Shown here in pieces: positions 59,842 through 64,000 of a DNA stretch of 64,000 bases. The stretch comes from an uncultured Lachnospiraceae bacterium (GTDB lineage Bacteria; Bacillota; Clostridia; Lachnospirales; Lachnospiraceae). Location: positions 45,109-109,108 of the forward strand of contig CACZJZ010000008.1 of the NCBI GenBank assembly GCA_902781655.1, written 5' to 3'. The notes beneath the pieces were generated by a model, which did not search any database, had not been told where the DNA came from, and saw only the letters and a program-made list of their open reading frames with translations. The number at the start of each line of letters is the position of its first letter. The stretch's first letter is position 1. A program made the translations under genes and the position numbers.

Positions 59842-59899
59842 CAGACGCTGAGAGCCACTTTTTCTTTCCCTGACGGCATCCCCGGGACGCCGGAATTCC

Positions 59900-60919
59900 A
59901 TGCAAAATCTGATTTTCAGTCTGAACGCAACAATGCCCGTATTCCTTATGATGTGCCTCGGCTGGTTCCTGCGCCGCATCGGACTCCTCGACGACGTCTT
60001 TGCCTCCCGCATGAACCGGTTCGTCTTCCGCGTGGCGCTTCCGGTTCTCCTCTTCCAGGACCTCGCCACCGAAGACTTCTTCTCTGTCTGGGATCCCGGA
60101 TACGTCGCGTTCTGCTTCGCCGCCACCCTCCTCTCCATCCTGCTCGTCACGCTCTGTTCGCTGCCGATCCGGGACATCCCGGCGCGCGGCGAATTCATTC
60201 AGGCCTCTTACCGCAGCAGCGCCGCGCTTCTCGGCGCCGCCTATATTCAAAATATATACGGCAGCGCAGGCATGACGCCGCTCATGATCATCGGCGCGGT
60301 TCCGCTCTATAATATTGCGGCGGTCGTCATCCTGACCCTCACTGCACAGACCGCGCAATCAGAATTCCGGCAGATGTCCTCTGCCCCTGCGCAGCAGTCA
60401 ATTCCCGCCTCCGGATCGGCTGTTCTGCCCGAAGCGCATCGTTCTTCACTTATTCTCCGCACCGTGCGCTCCATCCTTACAAATCCTATCCTCATCGGCA
60501 TTGCGGTTGGCCTTTTCTGGTCTCTACTCCGTCTTCCTCTTCCTGCCATCCCCGCGAAGGTTGTCGGATACGTCTCCGCAACCGCCAGCCCGCTCGGCCT
60601 GATCGCCATGGGCACCAGCATCGATTTTCACAAAATCGGCGGTCAGATGCGCGCCTCTCTGACCGCGGTCTTCTTCAAGCTGATCGGCCTCGAGGCTCTT
60701 TTTCTCCCGCTGGCCATGGCCCTCGGATTCCGCGAGGAAAAGCTGGTCGCCATCCTCGTCATGCTCGGATCCCCGACCACCGTCACGAGCTTTGTCATGG
60801 CGAAGGAGATGGGCCACGATGGCGCGCTGTCGTCCGGCGCGGTCATGATCACGACCATCATCTCCGCCTTCACCCTGACCTTCTGGATCTGGCTCGCTCG
60901 AAGCCTCGGCATGATCTGA
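59900..60919 (+). CDS. AEC family transporter
   Basis: 339 residues with ten membrane segments in two halves: NATMPVFLMMCLGWFLRRIGLLDDVFASRMNRFVFRVALPVLLF at the start, and SPLGLIAMGTSIDF plus SPTTVTSFVMAKEMG in the second half. The family carries organic acids or auxin-like molecules. The middle loop (about 155-180) is longer than usual. Start at the ATG at 59900 with a weak GGA before it. It follows azlD by 58 bases. Confidence 0.9.
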   Translation: MQNLIFSLNATMPVFLMMCLGWFLRRIGLLDDVFASRMNRFVFRVALPVLLFQDLATEDFFSVWDPGYVAFCFAATLLSILLVTLCSLPIRDIPARGEFIQASYRSSAALLGAAYIQNIYGSAGMTPLMIIGAVPLYNIAAVVILTLTAQTAQSEFRQMSSAPAQQSIPASGSAVLPEAHRSSLILRTVRSILTNPILIGIAVGLFWSLLRLPLPAIPAKVVGYVSATASPLGLIAMGTSIDFHKIGGQMRASLTAVFFKLIGLEALFLPLAMALGFREEKLVAILVMLGSPTTVTSFVMAKEMGHDGALSSGAVMITTIISAFTLTFWIWLARSLGMI

Positions 60920-60965
60920 TTGCAAAATTTCGAAAATCAATGTGGAATCGCAGAAATAATCAGCC

Positions 60966-60994
60966 TTTACTTTTTGGGAATGCAAGGGTATGAT
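60966..60994 (+). promoter_or_regulatory. promoter of thrS
   Basis: TTTACT, 17 bases, TATGAT, about 45 bases after the AEC gene stop. The leader that follows is the T-box. Confidence 0.6.
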
Positions 60995-61000
60995 GGGGGC

Positions 61001-61300
61001 AATTCAAGAGAAAAACCGTTGATGAGACGAGTAAGTGGATCACGACGCCGCAGAGAGGAATACAGCCGGTGAAAGTATTCTGACAGACGATCCGCCGAAG
61101 ACCAGCTCGGAGGGGCCCCAATCAGGCACGGCGATTCCGTTATCATCATGAAGAAGAGGACCAGCTGCAAGGGTGCTGCGGTCCCGCGGACCGGTGGTCG
61201 GCGGCAGGCAGTGCGACAGCCGCCGGTCAAGCAGGGTGGAACCGCGCAGGAAGAATTCTTACGTCCCTGGTGCTGCTAAGGCAGTACCAGGGCGTTTTTT
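61001..61300 (+). promoter_or_regulatory. T-box riboswitch, threonine specific
   Basis: Stem I has AGTA (61030-61033) and CAGAGAGG. GAAG followed by ACC (61101-61103) is the probable threonine specifier. The T-box GGTGGAACCGCG lies at 61235-61246. The terminator pairs ACGTCCCTGGTGCTGC with GCAGTACCAGGGCG and ends in six T (61261-61300). Confidence 0.95.
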
Positions 61301-61402
61301 ATTTTGACCGTGCGGAGACAAAATCATCGTTCCGGATTTCCTGCGTTCCGGAACAGCCAATTTAGAGACGCCGCTGGTTGCGGCAGTCTAAAGGAGAACC
61401 TC
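61301..61402 (+). other. thrS 5' leader after the T-box
   Basis: Two small hairpins: GTTCCGG...CCGGAAC (about 61327-61352) and AGACGCCGC...GCGGCAGTCT (about 61366-61389), the latter directly before the ribosome site. No gene. Confidence 0.4.
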
Positions 61403-63190
61403 ATGGAACAGGAACAGTATTTACAGGTATATCGTCATTCTCTGGCTCATATCCTCGCCAAGGCAGTGCTTGAGCTGTACGGCAGCGATACCCAGTACGC
61501 GATCGGGCCGCAGATTGAGGACGGATTCTACTATGATTTTGTCCTTCCCGCGGGGAGGACGATCCAGGAATCCGATTTCAAAACCATTGAAAACAAAATG
61601 CGGGAGATTCTGAAGCGTAAGGAGAACTGGACCCGCAGGGAAGTCTCCAGACAGGAGGCGCTGGATATCTTCAAAAATCAGCGGTTCAAGACCGAGCTCA
61701 TCGAGGAGATGCCGGAGGACGAGACCATCACCGTTTATTACACCGGTGACGACTATGTCGACCTCTGCCGCGGGCCTCACGTTGACAATTCTCAGGAGCT
61801 GCTTTCCGCTGCGTTCGAGCTGCGCAGCGTCTCCGGTGCGTACTGGAGAGGCGATGAGCACCGCGACCAGATGACCCGTATCTATGCGTATGCGTTCCCG
61901 GACAAGGAACAGCTGAAGGCGCACAAGGACCTCATCCGCGAGGCGAAGGAGCGCGATCACAAGGTCATCGGCAAGCAGCTCGAGCTCTTCTATTTTGATC
62001 CCACCGCACCCGGCATGCCGTACTGGATGCCACGTGGATGGAGGCTGTTCAACGCTCTGCTCGCTTACTGGCGCCAGATTCACGACGAGCACGGCTACCA
62101 GGAAATCTCCGGCCCGGTCCTGTCCAAGAAGGAACTCTGGGAGACCTCCGGCCACTGGGGCCACTACCGCGACGGCATGTTCATCATTCCCGGACCGGAA
62201 GGCATCGATGACCCGGACACCATGGCCTTAAAGCCCATGAACTGCCCGAATGCCATCAAAATCTACCAGACCCAGAATCGTTCCTATAAGGATCTGCCGT
62301 TCCGCATCGCGCAGGTCGACGTCATCCACCGCAAGGAGAAGTCTGGTGAGCTGAACGGAATGTTCCGTGTCCAGCAGTTCCGCCAGGACGATGCGCACAT
62401 CCTCGTCTCCGAGGACCAGATTGCCTCCGAGATCGGCGATATCATGGACATTGCGACTGAGATCTACGGCACCTTCGGCCTGACCTACACCGCAGAACTC
62501 TCCACACGCCCGGATGATTACATGGGCGATATCAACGTCTGGAACAAAGCGGAGGCTGACCTGAAACAGATCCTGATCGACAAGTTCGGAGAGGGCGGCT
62601 TTGAGATCAATGAAGGCGACGGCGCTTTCTACGGCCCGAAGATCGACCTCAAGATGAAGGATGCGCTCGGCCGCGAATGGCAGATGGGTACCATCCAGCT
62701 CGACTTCCAACTGCCGCTGAATTTTGACATGAAGTACACCGCACAGGACGGAACCCAGAAGATGCCCGCAATGATCCACCGCGCGATCTTCGGTTCCATC
62801 GAACGTTTCGTCGGCATACTCACTGAGAACTTCAAGGGCAACTTCCCGTTCTGGCTCAGCCCCTACCAGGTCGCGATCGTCCCGATCCGCCCGGAGCACA
62901 ACGCATATGCGAAGAAGGTTGCCGACCTCTGCCGCAAGAACGGACTTCGCGTCGAGGCGGACTACTCCGACAACAACATGAAAACCAAGATCAAGAGATT
63001 TAAACAGTACAAAGACCCCTACATCCTCGTTCTCGGCGACAACGAGGCGGCGCAGAACACCGTCTCCGTCAACATCCGCGGCAACAAGCAGATGAACAAC
63101 GTCCCGATCGACCGCTTCCTCGACCTCTGCGATCAGATGGTGGAGGAACACAGCCTCGAACTCATCGACAGCGCAGACGAAAACGCCTGA
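61403..63190 (+). CDS. thrS: threonine--tRNA ligase, lacking the TGS domain
   Basis: 595 residues, class II synthetase. It starts directly in the N2 editing domain (YRHSLAHILAKAVLELYG), so the usual N-terminal TGS domain of about 60 residues is missing. Catalytic core: motif 2 FRIAQVDVIHRKEKSGELNGMFRVQQFRQDDAHI, zinc ligands in LKPMNCPNAIKIY, motif 3 PAMIHRAIFGSIERFVGIL. The anticodon domain follows, ending at 63190. AAGGAG is six bases before the ATG at 61403, and nothing upstream encodes TGS. Confidence 0.97.
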   Translation: MEQEQYLQVYRHSLAHILAKAVLELYGSDTQYAIGPQIEDGFYYDFVLPAGRTIQESDFKTIENKMREILKRKENWTRREVSRQEALDIFKNQRFKTELIEEMPEDETITVYYTGDDYVDLCRGPHVDNSQELLSAAFELRSVSGAYWRGDEHRDQMTRIYAYAFPDKEQLKAHKDLIREAKERDHKVIGKQLELFYFDPTAPGMPYWMPRGWRLFNALLAYWRQIHDEHGYQEISGPVLSKKELWETSGHWGHYRDGMFIIPGPEGIDDPDTMALKPMNCPNAIKIYQTQNRSYKDLPFRIAQVDVIHRKEKSGELNGMFRVQQFRQDDAHILVSEDQIASEIGDIMDIATEIYGTFGLTYTAELSTRPDDYMGDINVWNKAEADLKQILIDKFGEGGFEINEGDGAFYGPKIDLKMKDALGREWQMGTIQLDFQLPLNFDMKYTAQDGTQKMPAMIHRAIFGSIERFVGILTENFKGNFPFWLSPYQVAIVPIRPEHNAYAKKVADLCRKNGLRVEADYSDNNMKTKIKRFKQYKDPYILVLGDNEAAQNTVSVNIRGNKQMNNVPIDRFLDLCDQMVEEHSLELIDSADENA

Positions 63191-63194
63191 CAGC

Positions 63195-63233
63195 AAATTG
63201 TCCCAAACAAGTTTAGCTTGTTTGGGACAATTT
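63195..63233. repeat. palindromic element E (single), terminator of thrS
   Basis: AAATTGTCCCAAACAAG, loop TTTAG, exact complement: 17-bp perfect arms ending in TTT. It begins 4 bases after the thrS stop and is the only terminator candidate for thrS. Confidence 0.95.
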
Positions 63234-63236
63234 CGG

Positions 63237-63282
63237 GCTTGCAATAATGCTTGCAATAATACTTGCAATAAAGCCTTGCATT
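63237..63282. repeat. 12-bp tandem repeat
   Basis: 3.8 copies of GCTTGCAATAAT, with drift in the last ones, between element E and the next terminator. Not coding. Confidence 0.8.
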
Positions 63283-63284
63283 AA

Positions 63285-63332
63285 AGAAAGAGCAGATTTT
63301 GTTCAGGACAGCCCTGACAAATCTGCTCTTTC
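63285..63332 (-). terminator. terminator of the Rpn gene
   Basis: AGAAAGAGCAGATTT-GTTCAGG and CCTGAC-AAATCTGCTCTTTC form a long stem with small mismatches, with T-rich flanks on both strands. It starts a few bases after the Rpn stop. Confidence 0.8.
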
Positions 63333-63336
63333 TGCT

Positions 63337-64000
63337 TTATTCCACAATCGTGCTCAGCAGCTCCTTTGAGATTCCCGAGATCTCAATCGCATCCTGCTGC
63401 GACATTCCGCGATTCAGACAATTACGGTACACCATGAGCGTTGTCTTGGCCTGCCCTTCTTCCAGACCTTCTGCTTTTCCCTCCGCTCTTCCTTCCGCTC
63501 TTCCCTTGATCTCACCCTCCGCTCTTCCCTTGATCTCACCCTCCGCTCTTCCCTTGATCTCACCTTCCGCTCTGCCCTTGATCTCACCTTCCGCTCTTCC
63601 CTGCGTCAGCAGTTCTTCCTTCCATTCCTCTGCAGCCTTGCACATATCCACTGCCTCCTTCCCCGGCGGGATCCTCAGGCTCATCTTTGTCAGCGTCTGT
63701 ATCGTCACCGCCGCGTCATGATCCACTGACCGGAAGGATGGATCCTCCGTCAAGAGCTTTTGCAGCGCTTCCCGGTCGTTCTCTACCCGCACTGCCCTCA
63801 GCACCTGTTTCAGATCCGTCCGAAATACACTCAGGTCTTCCATCTCTCCCGGCGCCAGAATCGTAATCCGATAGTCCGGCACATGCCGCAGAATCTCCTT
63901 AGGCACTCCCGGCCCGAACATCTCATGCAGGCTCCGCGGCGCTGTCCACTTCTCCGGCCCCCAGTACACAACAACCGTGACAACCGGCATCAGCCGGTCT
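63337..64000 (-). CDS. Rpn/YhgA-type PD-(D/E)XK nuclease (recombination-promoting, transposase-like), 5' end cut
   Basis: At least 221 residues; the frame stays open to the window edge, so the N-terminus with the nuclease core is missing. MPVVTVVVYWGPEKWTAPRSLHEMF is the typical Rpn middle segment. The C-terminal part has four to five copies of GRAEGEIK before a terminal helical segment (MVYRNCLNRGMSQQDAIEISGIS). Family members promote RecA-independent recombination and are often present in many copies in clostridia. No insertion-sequence ends are seen. Confidence 0.85.
   Translation of the reverse strand, partial: DRLMPVVTVVVYWGPEKWTAPRSLHEMFGPGVPKEILRHVPDYRITILAPGEMEDLSVFRTDLKQVLRAVRVENDREALQKLLTEDPSFRSVDHDAAVTIQTLTKMSLRIPPGKEAVDMCKAAEEWKEELLTQGRAEGEIKGRAEGEIKGRAEGEIKGRAEGEIKGRAEGRAEGKAEGLEEGQAKTTLMVYRNCLNRGMSQQDAIEISGISKELLSTIVE
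63497..63603. repeat. 24-bp tandem repeat inside the Rpn gene
   Basis: Four to five units of CTTGATCTCACCCTCCGCTC type, coding GRAEGEIK. Likely to vary in number. Confidence 0.85.

Noticed and set aside
63497-63603. CRISPR-like evenly spaced repeats
   Set aside because: The 24-bp units are directly tandem without spacers and encode GRAEGEIK in frame, so they are a protein repeat.

Overview
The window is about 64 kb of fairly GC-rich DNA from what looks like a strictly fermentative clostridial Firmicute, most likely a Lachnospiraceae-type gut bacterium. This is inference from several things: strong Shine-Dalgarno sites, T-box leaders on valS and thrS, an orphan Crh-like HPr, AsnA, a hexameric GdhA, the DUF438, DUF4250 and AzlCD families, and no respiratory genes. 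There is no prophage, CRISPR array or intact transposon. The closest thing to a mobile element is an Rpn/YhgA-type nuclease cut by the right edge.

Layout. Nearly everything from 1 to 58.1 kb is read from the minus strand. At 1-5.5 kb lie a cut cysteine synthase, an HD hydrolase, a membrane protein, a single polypeptide joining HPr to a D-lactate dehydrogenase, and a DUF438/hemerythrin/PAS protein directly upstream of it. At 5.6-13.2 kb are an AlkD-like glycosylase, a lone HypF, transporters (MATE, AI-2E type) and a double-ACT protein. tRNA-Gly sits at 13.5 kb on the plus strand. At 13.7-17.2 kb nagB, an OGG-type glycosylase and a GH2 glycosidase overlap as one operon. The metNIQ operon follows at 17.4-20.4 kb behind a long leader that ends in a terminator. 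Then come a GH13 enzyme, a nuclease-helicase of the DinG/XPD type, AsnA, the HPr-like protein, GdhA, a second MATE pump, a Xaa-Pro peptidase and tRNA-Trp (31 kb).

At 31.2-35.8 kb a GntR regulator, ClpC and RadA form an operon whose promoter carries a perfect 17-bp inverted repeat. An SH3-domain surface protein follows, then purE-M-N-D (37.5-41.1 kb), an M29-like peptidase, pyrF-pyrE and a run of cell-surface genes (TPR lipoprotein, SGNH hydrolase plus MBOAT acyltransferase, zinc-ribbon/TPR membrane protein). folC and valS, with a valine T-box, close the minus-strand block with a GT2 glycosyltransferase. From 58.7 kb the plus strand carries azlC-azlD, an AEC transporter and thrS with its T-box.

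The most notable observations are: (1) the HPr::D-lactate dehydrogenase fusion next to a DUF438/hemerythrin sensor, with a second, His15-less HPr-like protein elsewhere in the window; (2) a dispersed family of palindromic elements built on TTGTCCC...GGGACAA, single or head-to-head, mostly within a few bases of stop codons and twice next to the start signals of the next gene; (3) the GntR-clpC-radA operon with its operator; (4) the unidentified metN leader; and (5) small or broken genes, namely a 56-codon gene at 52.5 kb and a deleted DUF4250 gene at 58.4 kb.
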